DNA of 64,000 bases from CAZSHG01 sp964459995 (GCA_964459995.1 CAYWOR010000005.1:1-64000); one strand, 5' to 3'. Shown: positions 26,678 through 35,771, counted from the first letter of the stretch. Notes: generated by a model from the letters alone, not told the origin. Made by a program: numbers and translations.

Positions 26678-27964
26678 TTATCGGATAATCGTTTCGAGCC
26701 TTCCGGGGCCGGTCGAAACCCATCCCACCGGACATCCGCCTAACTGCTCGATACGTTTTATGTAATACTTTGCATTTTCAGGAAGATCGGAATATGTTTT
26801 CGCGCCGGAGACCCCTTCTTTCCAGCCATCGAGAACCTCATAGACCGCTTGAGCCTTTTCCAGCTCCTGCGCCGAAGAGGGGTAGCTTCGGCAAACCTTG
26901 CCGTCGATTTTGTATGCCGAACAGAGCTTGACCTCCTCCATTCCATCAAGAATGTCGAGTTTGGTGAGGAATATCTTATCTATCCCCCATCTTCTGGAGA
27001 CCGTCGAGAGAACATAGCCGTCGAGCCATCCGCAACGACGCGGTCTTCCGGTTGTAGCGCCGAATTCGTCCCATTCGTTCTCGCCGGTTCCGCGAAGCTT
27101 AAGCGCTTCATCTCCGAAAAGTTCGGTTGGAAGCGGTCCATTGCCAACCCTTGTCGTGAATGCTTTCACTATTCCAACAATCTCTTCGATTTTACGCGGG
27201 TCAATTCCAAGCCCGCCCGCAACTCCAGAAAAGGCTGTGCCGCTCGAGGTTACATATGGATATGTTCCCCAATCGACATCCAACATCGCCCCCTGTGCAC
27301 CTTCTATGAGTAGCCTTTTGCCGCCGTGAAGTGCTTCGGTAAGGAACGCTGAGACATCCCCAACAACCTGCGACAGCATTTTTTTGGTCGCCAATAACGG
27401 CTCGAGAACTTCATCTTCGGTGGGCACATTTTCGCCGTAATAGGAAAAATATGGTTTGTAATATTCAATAAGAGCTTTGGTTCGCTCCCTCAGATATTTA
27501 TCGAATGTAAGATCATCGATGCGGAGGCCTCTGCGAGAGGCTTTTTCGCTGTATGTCGGGCCGATTCCGCGAAGGGTTGTTCCAATACCCTGCGACTTCT
27601 CGCCGATGGCCTCTATCCTCTTCGATAAAACCGTTACAACATGAGCCCTCGGGGAGATGACAAGCCTCGAAAGAACCTCTTTGCCGCGTGCTGTAAGTTC
27701 GCGTATTTCTTTGACCAATTCCGGCAGATCCAAAACCATGCCGGCGCCGATTACACCGGTTACGCCGTCGCGAAGAAGACCGGTGGGTATTTGATGGAAG
27801 ACATACTTCTGTCCCTCAAAACATACGGTATGCCCGGCATTTGCTCCGCCACAATACCGTGCGACAATATCTGCATCCTGCCCGAGAACATCGATTGCCT
27901 TGGCTTTGCCCTCATCACCCCAGAAAAGGCCCATAACCAGACGGCACTGCGGTTTAGTCGCCAT
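26678..27964 (-). CDS. purA: adenylosuccinate synthetase
   Basis: 428 residues. Makes adenylosuccinate from IMP, aspartate and GTP. Motifs seen: GLFWGDEGKAKAID (usual GxQWGDEGKGK), 'GGANAGHTV' with the catalytic His, 'IGTTLRGIGPTYSEKASRRGLR' (usual IGTTGRGIGPAY), 'LIEGAQGAMLDVDWGTYPYVTSS', 'FGATTGRPRRCGWLD', 'TKLDILDG', and 'STGPGRLETI'. The active-site Asp and His are kept, but the nucleotide-loop glycine is Ala and G130 (E. coli numbering) is Leu. Heads the purA-prfB-ogt unit with its own promoter. Confidence 0.95.
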   Translation of the reverse strand: MATKPQCRLVMGLFWGDEGKAKAIDVLGQDADIVARYCGGANAGHTVCFEGQKYVFHQIPTGLLRDGVTGVIGAGMVLDLPELVKEIRELTARGKEVLSRLVISPRAHVVTVLSKRIEAIGEKSQGIGTTLRGIGPTYSEKASRRGLRIDDLTFDKYLRERTKALIEYYKPYFSYYGENVPTEDEVLEPLLATKKMLSQVVGDVSAFLTEALHGGKRLLIEGAQGAMLDVDWGTYPYVTSSGTAFSGVAGGLGIDPRKIEEIVGIVKAFTTRVGNGPLPTELFGDEALKLRGTGENEWDEFGATTGRPRRCGWLDGYVLSTVSRRWGIDKIFLTKLDILDGMEEVKLCSAYKIDGKVCRSYPSSAQELEKAQAVYEVLDGWKEGVSGAKTYSDLPENAKYYIKRIEQLGGCPVGWVSTGPGRLETIIR

Positions 27965-28027
27965 AAGAATCCATCCTATTCTTTATTCAATGAATGCTTT
28001 CGGAAATCCGAATCCGCGAACTAGAAT

Positions 28028-28055
28028 AATATAATCGCGAAGAGAATCGAGTCAA
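28028..28055 (-). promoter_or_regulatory. purA promoter
   Basis: Minus strand TTGACT (28055-28050), 16-base spacer, TATATT (28033-28028). Both boxes 5 of 6. Start near 28020, leaving a leader of about 56 bases to the purA ATG. Confidence 0.55.
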
Positions 28056-28119
28056 GGATTGTTCCGTTTTGTTTCAAGATGGAGGGACATATCGATACGT
28101 TAAGGCATTGCAGATAAAC

Positions 28120-28145
28120 AAAAAGGCCGGTTGACCGGCCTTTTT
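28120..28145. terminator. rho-independent terminator (glycosyltransferase end)
   Basis: AAAAAGGCCGGT-TG-ACCGGCCTTTTT: GGCCGGT 28125-28131 pairs with ACCGGCC 28134-28140, with A5 and T5 flanks. It lies just beyond the stop of the minus-strand glycosyltransferase gene at 28160 and is nearly symmetrical. Confidence 0.85.
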
Positions 28146-28159
28146 TATTCTTACGCGAG

Positions 28160-29248
28160 CTACTGTGCTTCAGCTTGTTCTACAAAGTTGCCTCTTCGGA
28201 AAATCACAAACCAAAGGAATCCCCAGATGAAACCGAGGCCATAAGCAAAATGAATGACATAATAGCTCAGAAAAGCGGCAGGCATAAACTTGAAACCCTT
28301 TTTAACTCCAAGATCGGCTGTCGAGACGACCGCGACGAGTGTGTAAAGTCCTAATATCGCCAAAAGAGGATAAATCGCCCAACCTGTTGTGAAACTTAAT
28401 ACTGTAAGTGCAACGGCCGCTATAACCAAAGCCGGAGGAGCCAGATGCCGCAACATGACCGCGCGGACAAATCTTCCAATCATGAAAGTGCGCCATTTCG
28501 CGGCATTGAAATATTCCCGCCAAAGGCTTCGGTAGCTCGGACGGTTGAAATAATAGCTCTTTATCTCGGGAGTAAAAAATATCTTGGCACCGTAAGAGGT
28601 AATCCGCTGGTTGTATTCGTAGTCCTGATTCCTCGTGAGACGCTCATCAATATATCCGTATCTATCGAAAAGCTCTCTACGGTAGCATCCGAAACTGGGA
28701 TTGTCGATGTATCCCGGTTTTGTGCCGGTTCTGGCGGTAACTCCGCCGAGGCCGAAGGGCGTATTTAGAGCGTAGCCAATAGCTTTTGGGATTGTCTTTT
28801 CTTCGCCACAAGTGCTGATAACAAGCCCGCCGACAGCATCGGCTTGGCTCTCTTTAAGGTAGCGGACATCCTTTTCGATGAAATCCGGTGGCATGCTGGC
28901 ATGGCCTATAAAGTGAAGAAGATAGTCTCCGCGGGCGTTGCGGTATCCCATGTTAAGACCACAAGGTGTATTGCCGGCGGTATTTTGAAGTATGCGAACC
29001 GTGAGATCCGATTCTCGCTGAAATTCTTTCGCGATTTCCTCGGTTTCATCCACGGATTTGCCGTTGACAATCAGGACTTCAATTCTGCTGTGGTCGTAGG
29101 TCTGTGCTTGAATGGAATCGAGACACATCCGAAGATACTTGGCCTCATTGCGCACGGGAATTATGATAGAGACCATAGGAGTATCCATAGGCGGTTTTCC
29201 TGCGGCGGAAGATATCTTCGGTTCCTCTATCAGTTGTTCTTCGGTCAT
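28160..29248 (-). CDS. family 2 glycosyltransferase with C-terminal membrane helices
   Basis: 362 residues. GT-A fold: 'VSIIIPVRNEAKYLRMCLDSIQAQTY' then 'IEVLIVNGKSVDET' and 'NTPCGLNMGYRNARGDYLLHFIGHA' in the place of the usual D-x-D; a catalytic segment 'GYIDERLTRNQDYEYNQRI' (E/D-D region). Two to three membrane helices at about 275-345. Closest in layout to ExoA-like exopolysaccharide glucosyltransferases. The metal-binding 'DxD' reads HFIGHA, so it may be metal independent. Start has AAGGA upstream. Lies 50 bases after phoH, likely co-transcribed. Confidence 0.88.
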   Translation of the reverse strand: MTEEQLIEEPKISSAAGKPPMDTPMVSIIIPVRNEAKYLRMCLDSIQAQTYDHSRIEVLIVNGKSVDETEEIAKEFQRESDLTVRILQNTAGNTPCGLNMGYRNARGDYLLHFIGHASMPPDFIEKDVRYLKESQADAVGGLVISTCGEEKTIPKAIGYALNTPFGLGGVTARTGTKPGYIDNPSFGCYRRELFDRYGYIDERLTRNQDYEYNQRITSYGAKIFFTPEIKSYYFNRPSYRSLWREYFNAAKWRTFMIGRFVRAVMLRHLAPPALVIAAVALTVLSFTTGWAIYPLLAILGLYTLVAVVSTADLGVKKGFKFMPAAFLSYYVIHFAYGLGFIWGFLWFVIFRRGNFVEQAEAQ

Positions 29249-29298
29249 CAGTCCTTCATTTACGGTCTTTCGAGCTATTTTTCCAAAGGTGCAAATGC

Positions 29299-30630
29299 TC
29301 AGAGCAAATTCGAGGCCAATTCCGCAAGCGCGCTTCTTTCGCCTTTTAAAAGGTCAACTTGCGCAAATACCTCCTGCCCCTTCATTCTATCTACGAGGTA
29401 TGTTAGGCCGTTGGATTGGCTATCGAGATATGGAGTGTCGATTTGGTATATGTCGCCTGTAAATACCATTTTTGCACCTTCACCGGCGCGTGTTATTATT
29501 GTCTTAACCTCATGAGGCGTGAGATTCTGCGCCTCATCGACGATGAAGAAAATCTTTTCGAGGCTTCGCCCACGAATATAGGCTAATGGCGTAATTAGAA
29601 GCTTGCCAGTATCGAGCATCTCACTAATACGCTTGTAGTCCTCGGACTCCTGCTTGAATTTGTGCTTTATCACCGAAAGATTGTCATACAGCGGTTGCAT
29701 ATAGGGATCGAGCTTATCTTTAATGTCGCCCGGAAGATAGCCCAAATCACGGTTGCCGAGGGGAATAATCGGTCTCGCGAGATAAATCTGGCGATATTTT
29801 TTTCTCTGGGCAAGTGCGGCGGCAAGTGCGAGAAGTGTTTTACCCGTGCCAGCTTTGCCGGTGAGAGTTACCAGTTGGATATCATCCCGCATAAGGGCAT
29901 CGAGAGCGAAGGTCTGTTCGGCGTTGCGGGGTTTGATTCCATAAGCCATCGCCTTATCTATTTTTTCGAATGTTTCCGTTTCCGAATTGAACCGCGCGAG
30001 CACGCTCGAGCTCCCGTTTTTAAGGATGTAATACTGATTCGGCAATGGCGGAGGCTGAATTGATATCTCCGAAGCCGGCACGGAGAAAGGATCGGAATAG
30101 AAACGCGCAATAATCTCCTCATCCACCGAAGTGTGAAGACCCCTTCCGGTATAAAGCTCGTCGATATTGCGAATTTTGCCGGTTTCGTAGTCCTCGGCGG
30201 GAATCCCGAGGCTTTTCGCCTTCATTCGAAGATTGATATCTTTCGATATGAGAATGACTTCCCTGCCGGTTTTTGTCTTGCGAATATGGTCGGCCATGGC
30301 GAGTATGACATGGTCGGTTTTTTTCTGGCTCAGGGCACAGTTTTCGAGGGCTTCTTTCGGCAAAGATATCTCGACGAAAAGCCTTCCGCGGTTCTTCCCA
30401 AGAGAAATACCCTTCGTAAAAAGATTATCGCCGGCAATTTTGTCCAACTCGCGAATAAACTCGCGCGCCTCGAAATTGATCAGGTCGCTACCCTTTTTGA
30501 AATTGTCGAGTTCTTCGAGAACGACAATGGGCAAAAGAACATCGTGCTCCTGAAAATTGTAGATGGCCTTGTGGTCGTAGAGGATGACATTTGTGTCGAT
30601 AATGAAAAGCTTCTTTTTCTTTGCTGGCAT
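29299..30630 (-). CDS. PhoH-like protein: PIN domain plus PhoH ATPase (YlaK type)
   Basis: 443 residues. N-terminal PIN nuclease-like domain ('LFIIDTNVILYDHKAIYNF' with the first Asp, 'VVLEELDNFKKG', 'LISKDINLRMKAKSLG') and C-terminal PhoH ATPase with Walker A GKAGTGKT near residue 258, 'YLARPIIPLGNRDLGYLPGDIKDKLDPYMQPLYDNL', 'GRSLEKIFFIVDEAQNLTPHE' (Walker B) and 'KMVFTGDIYQID'. Known relatives are RNA helicase/nuclease-like proteins. ATG 30630 is preferred (AGGATGAAGG at proper distance); an ATG at 30639 is also possible. A longer frame to 30822 crosses the promoter and is not credible. Confidence 0.92.
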   Translation of the reverse strand: MPAKKKKLFIIDTNVILYDHKAIYNFQEHDVLLPIVVLEELDNFKKGSDLINFEAREFIRELDKIAGDNLFTKGISLGKNRGRLFVEISLPKEALENCALSQKKTDHVILAMADHIRKTKTGREVILISKDINLRMKAKSLGIPAEDYETGKIRNIDELYTGRGLHTSVDEEIIARFYSDPFSVPASEISIQPPPLPNQYYILKNGSSSVLARFNSETETFEKIDKAMAYGIKPRNAEQTFALDALMRDDIQLVTLTGKAGTGKTLLALAAALAQRKKYRQIYLARPIIPLGNRDLGYLPGDIKDKLDPYMQPLYDNLSVIKHKFKQESEDYKRISEMLDTGKLLITPLAYIRGRSLEKIFFIVDEAQNLTPHEVKTIITRAGEGAKMVFTGDIYQIDTPYLDSQSNGLTYLVDRMKGQEVFAQVDLLKGERSALAELASNLL

Positions 30631-30687
30631 TTCCTTCATCCTGTTAATATTGATTTTTCTCGATTCCACCGGCGGAAAAATCTTTGT

Positions 30688-30716
30688 ATTATAGGTAACC
30701 GTATAATCTATGTCAA
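30688..30716 (-). promoter_or_regulatory. phoH promoter, perfect sigma70 consensus
   Basis: Minus strand TTGACA (30716-30711), 17 bases, TATAAT (30693-30688). Both boxes match the consensus fully with ideal spacing; the strongest promoter read in this window. Start near 30681, leader about 45-50 bases. Confidence 0.8.
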
Positions 30717-30725
30717 CATCAATCG

Positions 30726-30786
30726 CCCCCCCAAAGGGGAATCTCGGCATTCTCGGGAAGCAGATGCCGCGCCATTGCAGGGGGGG
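30726..30786. repeat. inverted repeat with C7/G7 arms
   Basis: C7 at 30726-30732 and G7 at 30780-30786 enclose a second inverted repeat CGGCAT...ATGCCG. The folded element would be a roughly 60-base hairpin. It sits between the phoH promoter and the terminator of the Ig-like gene; similar small intergenic elements are often multicopy, but copy number cannot be checked here. Confidence 0.5.
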
Positions 30787-30827
30787 AAAAAAATAGCCGC
30801 GGAACTCAAAACTGCTGTCCACGGCTA
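30787..30827 (-). terminator. rho-independent terminator of the Ig-like secreted protein gene
   Basis: TAGCCGCGGA (30794-30803) pairs with TCCACGGCTA (30818-30827) with one mismatch. The A7 run at 30787-30793 gives the T run on the minus strand, just after the stop at 30863. Confidence 0.75.
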
Positions 30828-30862
30828 AAAAGTCGGTGTATGAAATTATAATTAAGAGAAGG

Positions 30863-33037
30863 CTATCTCAGCAGAAGTAAAGTTCCGTTGCAGACAATTC
30901 TTCCGCCGGAGTTGATTATATATATGTATAGCCCCGGTTCGACCGGTTTTCTGTGGCTATCCTCGCCAGTCCAAACACGTCCCGGGGCGGAGGATATCTC
31001 CGTCTGATGGGGCACTTCCGAACGCCAAATCTCGCGGTTGTTAAGGTCGAAAATGATTATCTCGGCAGGCTCGCTGAACATGTTCGGGTAATAGAATAAC
31101 GCGTTGTCGTTGATGCCGTCGCCATTGGGGGTGAAGGGGTTCGGAAGAACCTCGCAACCTATAATCGGTTCGATTAAGAAACTCCAGCAATTATGCGATA
31201 TGTTTGGCGAACAACGGTCGGGGGAATCGCCGATATCGAGACAAACATGCACCGTTTCGCCATTTATGAAGGTCAAGCCGATATCTTCGGGGCGGAAATA
31301 TATCGTGGCGCAGTTGCCGTTTAATAACCACTCGAAATCGCCATAAACATAGGTTGATTCGTCGATATAAAGTATTGCAGTCGATGAATCAGGGCCGGAA
31401 AGGGCGTCGCAAACACGGATTTCGATATCTTGTCGAATATCCCGCACCATAGGTGCCGCCGGCTCGATGAAACTCGCGGTGGGAGGAGTGTAATCGACGA
31501 TGAAAGACCATGTGAGCGGCATCGTGATATCGTTTCCGAAAATATCCTCGGCATGAGTCAGCGAAACAACAATTGTATCGCCGTCGGGCCAACCGTTTGC
31601 AGTGTAAAAGATTAGATATGGCTCCATCCAATACAGAGCGGCGTTTGCGAGATCATAAACAACACCATCGACCTCGAGGCGTATCGTTGATTCGGCGATG
31701 CCGTGAGGATCGATAATCTCTATGACAATAGATTCCGGCGCGCAGGCGCTGTAAATCCATGGTTCAGGTTCAATAATCGAAGGCACCGGCGCATTAGGAT
31801 CGCGCATAAACCACGCAAAACGCACCGAATCGGAATTCGGATCGCACAAATCGGGGCTGTCCGACGCGAACAGTGAAATTATAATCGAATCCCCGGGAGA
31901 CCACACGAGCCCGGCATCCGTAGAGCCGAACTCGAGTCGAGGATCGATGAAAATCGAGCCGAAATCGCCAATATTAAAGACCATTCCATTTGCATCAATT
32001 CGAACAGAAGCCGAATCGAGCCCGCTTAGAGAATCCCAGATGTCGAAAACAAAAGACGCCGGCATGGAGGTTAAGTCTCCCAGGGGCGGCGAGATAAGCT
32101 CGAAAACCGGCGGGGAAATATCTACGAAGAAGATACGTGAGGCCTCGAAAATCGAAGTGTCGAACTCCCAACCGCAGGAATCGGCGGCATAGAGGATTTC
32201 GGCAAGAATCGTGTCGCCGTCGCGGAAATAATTCGGCGGTTGCGGTGTGTAGGTCAATATCGAATCGCCGTCCCAAAAAAGCGAGCTTTCGTCGTATGGA
32301 ATCTCGTCGCCATTGATAGTGAAAACAATTGAATAAGGATCGATATTTCCGCAACAACCGCCACAGATGACATAAAGCTCGAACAACATCCCCGCGATAC
32401 CGCCCGCGTTGGTTCCGAGAATTGTTACAGTATCGACCCCACCGTGAAAATGCTCGGTAAGGTCGAACTCGTGAAGAGTCCGCCAGCCTGTAGAGCCGGT
32501 CCCCGGGTTGCCATGGGTAGTGTCGATATAGACACCGTTGGCGTAAACAGTGCCCTTGTTGTCCACCTGAATTCTGATGAAGGCCGTATCGACATGTGTG
32601 CAACCGCTGTTGACGAGTATCCTGAACCAATCCGAATCGTAACTGAGCGCTGGGTATCTGCTCCAAACCCAATCGCAACTGTCGGTATCGAGATGAACCC
32701 AGTATGTCCCCCATGGGGTCGGGTCGAGAGAGACAACAGGAAGCCAGCTCATCGAGGTGGAATCGAAAAACTCCACAGTGGAGTCGCTTGAGACTATTTT
32801 TATCGTATCGCCGGCGCCGGAAAGCGTCTCACAACAGGAGATATTCATTATTATCTGCTGGTCTGGGCAGGATGTGAAAATATTAGCGGGTGGAAAAAGA
32901 AAATCGGCGCAAAGCCCGGAAGAATCTTCTTCCATCGGCGCGAAAAATGTAAACGCAAAATCAGAAGATTGCGCAAAAACACCGGCGACAAGAATTAAAA
33001 ATAGTGATATATAGATGTAAGTTTTTGTGTTAATCAT
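30863..33037 (-). CDS. secreted multi-domain Ig-like protein with C-terminal export domain
   Basis: 724 residues. Signal peptide MINTKTYIYISLFLILVAGVFA; GGAGG upstream of the ATG. Several bacterial Ig-like repeats ('PVFELISPPLGDLTSMP', 'PVPSIIEPEPWIYSACAPESIVIEI', 'PPTASFIEPAAPMVRDIRQDIEI') follow a cysteine-rich N-terminal part (CADFLFPPANIFTSCPDQ...CCG). The C-terminus 'CEVLPNPFTPNGDGINDNALF' ... 'NGTLLLLR' matches the gliding-motility-type or FlgD-like tail of exported FCB proteins. Likely cell-surface adhesin or structural protein; function inferred. Single gene bounded by a terminator. Confidence 0.85.
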   Translation of the reverse strand: MINTKTYIYISLFLILVAGVFAQSSDFAFTFFAPMEEDSSGLCADFLFPPANIFTSCPDQQIIMNISCCETLSGAGDTIKIVSSDSTVEFFDSTSMSWLPVVSLDPTPWGTYWVHLDTDSCDWVWSRYPALSYDSDWFRILVNSGCTHVDTAFIRIQVDNKGTVYANGVYIDTTHGNPGTGSTGWRTLHEFDLTEHFHGGVDTVTILGTNAGGIAGMLFELYVICGGCCGNIDPYSIVFTINGDEIPYDESSLFWDGDSILTYTPQPPNYFRDGDTILAEILYAADSCGWEFDTSIFEASRIFFVDISPPVFELISPPLGDLTSMPASFVFDIWDSLSGLDSASVRIDANGMVFNIGDFGSIFIDPRLEFGSTDAGLVWSPGDSIIISLFASDSPDLCDPNSDSVRFAWFMRDPNAPVPSIIEPEPWIYSACAPESIVIEIIDPHGIAESTIRLEVDGVVYDLANAALYWMEPYLIFYTANGWPDGDTIVVSLTHAEDIFGNDITMPLTWSFIVDYTPPTASFIEPAAPMVRDIRQDIEIRVCDALSGPDSSTAILYIDESTYVYGDFEWLLNGNCATIYFRPEDIGLTFINGETVHVCLDIGDSPDRCSPNISHNCWSFLIEPIIGCEVLPNPFTPNGDGINDNALFYYPNMFSEPAEIIIFDLNNREIWRSEVPHQTEISSAPGRVWTGEDSHRKPVEPGLYIYIINSGGRIVCNGTLLLLR

Positions 33038-33280
33038 ATCGCGAATAAACCTCCGCTTTTCAATTTTCTATCTGTAAAAATAACACGATAACGCAGATAA
33101 TCAAGGAATAAAGAAAGATAGATTCGTAAAGTGAACAATACGATTTCCTTTTCCCGATAAACTCCGCCAATTTAGGCCTTGCAATTCGCGCCGAAAGGGG
33201 GTAATTTTATAAAAATACGGCTTTATTTCAGTGCCGTGTTTTGATGAGTTGGTATTTAAAGCCAAAGTGCAAAAAGCAAA

Positions 33281-34144
33281 ATGGAATATCCGGCCGCGGA
33301 CATAAGAAACATGATAGCAATCGCCCTCGCCGAGGACATCGGCACAGGCGATGTTACCTCGGAACTGCTTATCCCCGGCGAAGAACATCTTCGCGCAAAG
33401 CTTATTGCCAAAGAACGCGGCATAGTTTGCGGGCTTCGGATAATCGAGGATGTCTATTCCTCGATGGTCGAGGATGTCGCAGTGGAAACACTTTTTGAGG
33501 ATGGCGACGAGGTCGAATATGGCGACATAATCGCCCGAATAGACGGTCCCGCCCGAACTGTTCTCGGCGGTGAAAGGGTGATATTGAATTTCATCTGTCG
33601 CCTAAGCGGGGTCGCAACTGCCGCAAATCGTTTCGCAAAAAAACTCGAGGGCACACGATGCGAGATTCTCGACACACGAAAAACCACGCCCGGCCTTCGC
33701 CTTGCAGAAAAATACGCTGTATCCGTCGGCGGTGGCGGGAACCATCGAATCGGCCTTTGGGATATGATTCTCATTAAGGAAAATCATATCGAAGCCGCAG
33801 GTGGGATAAGAGCGGCTCTGGACAAAGTCTATGAAAAGGGGCTTCCCGATGTGCCGGTCGAAATCGAGGTCAAAAACATCGAAGAACTTCAAACCGCCAT
33901 GGAATTTCCTCTCGACAGAATCATGCTTGACAATTTCGATACTCAAAAGATCAAAAAGGCGATTCAGCTTAGGGAAAAGGCCGGAAAACATATCCCTTTC
34001 GAAGCCTCCGGCGGAATCACTCTGGAGAATTGCCGTGAATACGCCGAATCCGGAATCGAGTTCATCTCCAGCGGAAGTATCACACATTCGGTGAAAGTAT
34101 TGGATATTTCCATGATAGCCGACGAAAGATATTACAGAGAATAA
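33281..34144 (+). CDS. nadC: nicotinate-nucleotide pyrophosphorylase (QPRTase)
   Basis: 287 residues. Converts quinolinate and PRPP to nicotinate mononucleotide in NAD synthesis. Family segments: 'ALAEDIGTGDVTSELL', 'LNFICRLSGVAT', 'ILDTRKTTPGLRLAEKYAVSVGGGGNHRIGLWDMILIKENHI', 'VEIEVKNIEEL', 'IMLDNF', 'FEASGGITLENCREYAESGIEFISSGSIT'. The active-site R, H and K residues are intact. No clear ribosome binding site. Starts a plus-strand run (nadC, PASTA, eIF2B-like, HAD); nadA and nadB are not in the window. Confidence 0.94.
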   Translation: MEYPAADIRNMIAIALAEDIGTGDVTSELLIPGEEHLRAKLIAKERGIVCGLRIIEDVYSSMVEDVAVETLFEDGDEVEYGDIIARIDGPARTVLGGERVILNFICRLSGVATAANRFAKKLEGTRCEILDTRKTTPGLRLAEKYAVSVGGGGNHRIGLWDMILIKENHIEAAGGIRAALDKVYEKGLPDVPVEIEVKNIEELQTAMEFPLDRIMLDNFDTQKIKKAIQLREKAGKHIPFEASGGITLENCREYAESGIEFISSGSITHSVKVLDISMIADERYYRE

Positions 34145-34145
34145 A

Positions 34146-34892
34146 ATGGGCGAAAAAAAGCGCAAGCTCATATCCTATGCCATTTACACGGCGATATTGC
34201 TTTTCGGCATTCTTGTCGGTTTCATCATTTTCGATAGAGTTCTGATGCCCGTTTATACGAAATCAGGCGGCACAGTAAGCATTCCGGACGTTACAGGAAT
34301 CCCAGCCGGCGATGCCCAACAAATCGCAAAAAAGGGCGGTTTCGAGTTCAGGATTATGCGCGAGGAGCATAGCGATTCGGTTCCGGAGGGGTTCGTGATT
34401 TCCCAAAGACCCGAACCGGGCGCACCGGCGAAAAAAGGACGCAGAATTTCGGTCGTAGTCTCGCTTAGCGAAGCCATTACCACTGTTCCGAATGTTGCTG
34501 ATGTGCATATCGCAAAAGCGATTTTACAGATAGAACAGGCGGGGCTTCGTGTTCGCGACACAATCTACCAAAACTCCGATTCGATAAAAAATGAAATGGT
34601 TATCGGCACAATGCCCGATATTGGCGAGGAACTTATCGTCGGCTCTTCGGTGGATATTATTGTCTCGCTTGGCTCAGAAAGAGGGCTTGTGGTCGTTCCG
34701 AATTTCATGGGGCAGAATATCGACCACGCGAAAGAGCTTGCGCGAAGTGAAGGCCTTTTCATCGTCGCGAGCTACCGGAGAATTCCATCTGTGCCCGAAA
34801 ATACAGTGTATCGGCAAGACACAGAGCCAAGCGCAAGGGTTGAACGCGGTTCGACTATATATGTTGTCGTAGCGAAATCAGAAGGAGAGTAG
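34146..34892 (+). CDS. membrane-anchored protein with three PASTA domains
   Basis: 248 residues. Short basic N-terminus, one membrane helix at about 10-30, then three PASTA domains at about 44-108 ('VSIPDVTGIPAGDAQQIAKKGGFEF'), 111-178 ('TTVPNVADVHIAKAILQIEQAGLRV') and 182-246 ('VVVPNFMGQNIDHAKELARSEG'). PASTA domains bind peptidoglycan fragments in Ser/Thr kinases and PBPs, but neither a kinase nor a transpeptidase domain is here. Its ATG is one base after the nadC stop. Confidence 0.92.
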   Translation: MGEKKRKLISYAIYTAILLFGILVGFIIFDRVLMPVYTKSGGTVSIPDVTGIPAGDAQQIAKKGGFEFRIMREEHSDSVPEGFVISQRPEPGAPAKKGRRISVVVSLSEAITTVPNVADVHIAKAILQIEQAGLRVRDTIYQNSDSIKNEMVIGTMPDIGEELIVGSSVDIIVSLGSERGLVVVPNFMGQNIDHAKELARSEGLFIVASYRRIPSVPENTVYRQDTEPSARVERGSTIYVVVAKSEGE

Positions 34893-34901
34893 GGAGGGCC
34901 T

Positions 34902-35771
34902 ATGGAAAAATTCGATCTGCTTTTGGCGAAGCTCATCGACGACGAAACCAGCGGTGCCGAGCAATTAGTGCCGGTGGCTTTGGATGTTATCGAGGCGATA
35001 CTCGAACACGATTCCGAAGAAGAAATCGCCCGAATGATAGACATCACAGCCGAAACAATTCAAGAGCGCCTTCCCGAGATGATAGCCCTGCGAAGAATCG
35101 CAAGGTCGATCGAAAAGCTACCGAGGGAAAACCTTCACGAGGAATTGGCGATACTCGTTTCGGAGCTTCGCGAGAGAAGAATCCGCGAGACCGCATCGGT
35201 AGCCCAGCTGGCTTCGAGTCTTATCCGCGAAAATTCCACGGTTGCAACTATAAGCCAAAGTAGCACTGTTTTGAACGCCTTTTTCCGCGCGAAAGACTCC
35301 GGACTTGATTTTCATGTCATCGTGCCTATCGGCGAACCGGCCAAAGAGGGGACTTTAACCGCAAAACGTCTCGCCGAGCATGAAATTGATGTTACCCTTA
35401 TTCCCGATGCCGCAATGGCGATAGCCGCCAGCAGAGCAGACTTGGTTATTGTTGGTGCGGACGCGATAACACGTGAATTTTTTATCAACAAAGTTGGGAC
35501 ATCGATGCTGGCAATTGCGTCGAGGCATTATGGCGTGCCTTTCTATGTTTGCGCGAGATTGGTCAAGTTTATTCATCAGGAGAATTTGCCACGGCGGCTT
35601 CGGACGATTAGCGCCTCGGAGTTAAATCCGCCGAAAAGCGAATATATCACCGCCGGAGCGCCGTTGTTCGACAAAACGCCGTTATCGTTGGTTACGGGCG
35701 TAATCACGGAGGGCGGAATCGTCTCGCCGGAGCGCGGAATAATTGAAATAACCGAGGTTGAAGATGATTAA
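34902..35771 (+). CDS. eIF-2B alpha/beta/delta-like sugar phosphate isomerase family protein
   Basis: 289 residues, AGGGAGG upstream. The eIF2B/MtnA/R15P isomerase fold: 'STVLNAFFRAKDSGLDFHVIVPIGEP', 'ADLVIVGADAITREFFINKVGTSMLAIASRHYGVPFYVCA' with the family's catalytic Asp in GADA, and 'LVTGVITEGGIVSP'. The N-terminal helical domain is present. It is shorter than MtnA; closest in size to archaeal ribose 1,5-bisphosphate isomerase and aIF2B-like proteins. Exact substrate unknown. Overlaps the HAD gene by eight bases. Confidence 0.85.
   Translation: MEKFDLLLAKLIDDETSGAEQLVPVALDVIEAILEHDSEEEIARMIDITAETIQERLPEMIALRRIARSIEKLPRENLHEELAILVSELRERRIRETASVAQLASSLIRENSTVATISQSSTVLNAFFRAKDSGLDFHVIVPIGEPAKEGTLTAKRLAEHEIDVTLIPDAAMAIAASRADLVIVGADAITREFFINKVGTSMLAIASRHYGVPFYVCARLVKFIHQENLPRRLRTISASELNPPKSEYITAGAPLFDKTPLSLVTGVITEGGIVSPERGIIEITEVEDD

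Noticed and set aside
30631..30822. N-terminal extension of the PhoH-like protein
   Set aside because: The extended frame crosses a perfect promoter and the C7/G7 element and is rich in aromatic residues with no homology; AGGATGAAGG supports ATG 30630.
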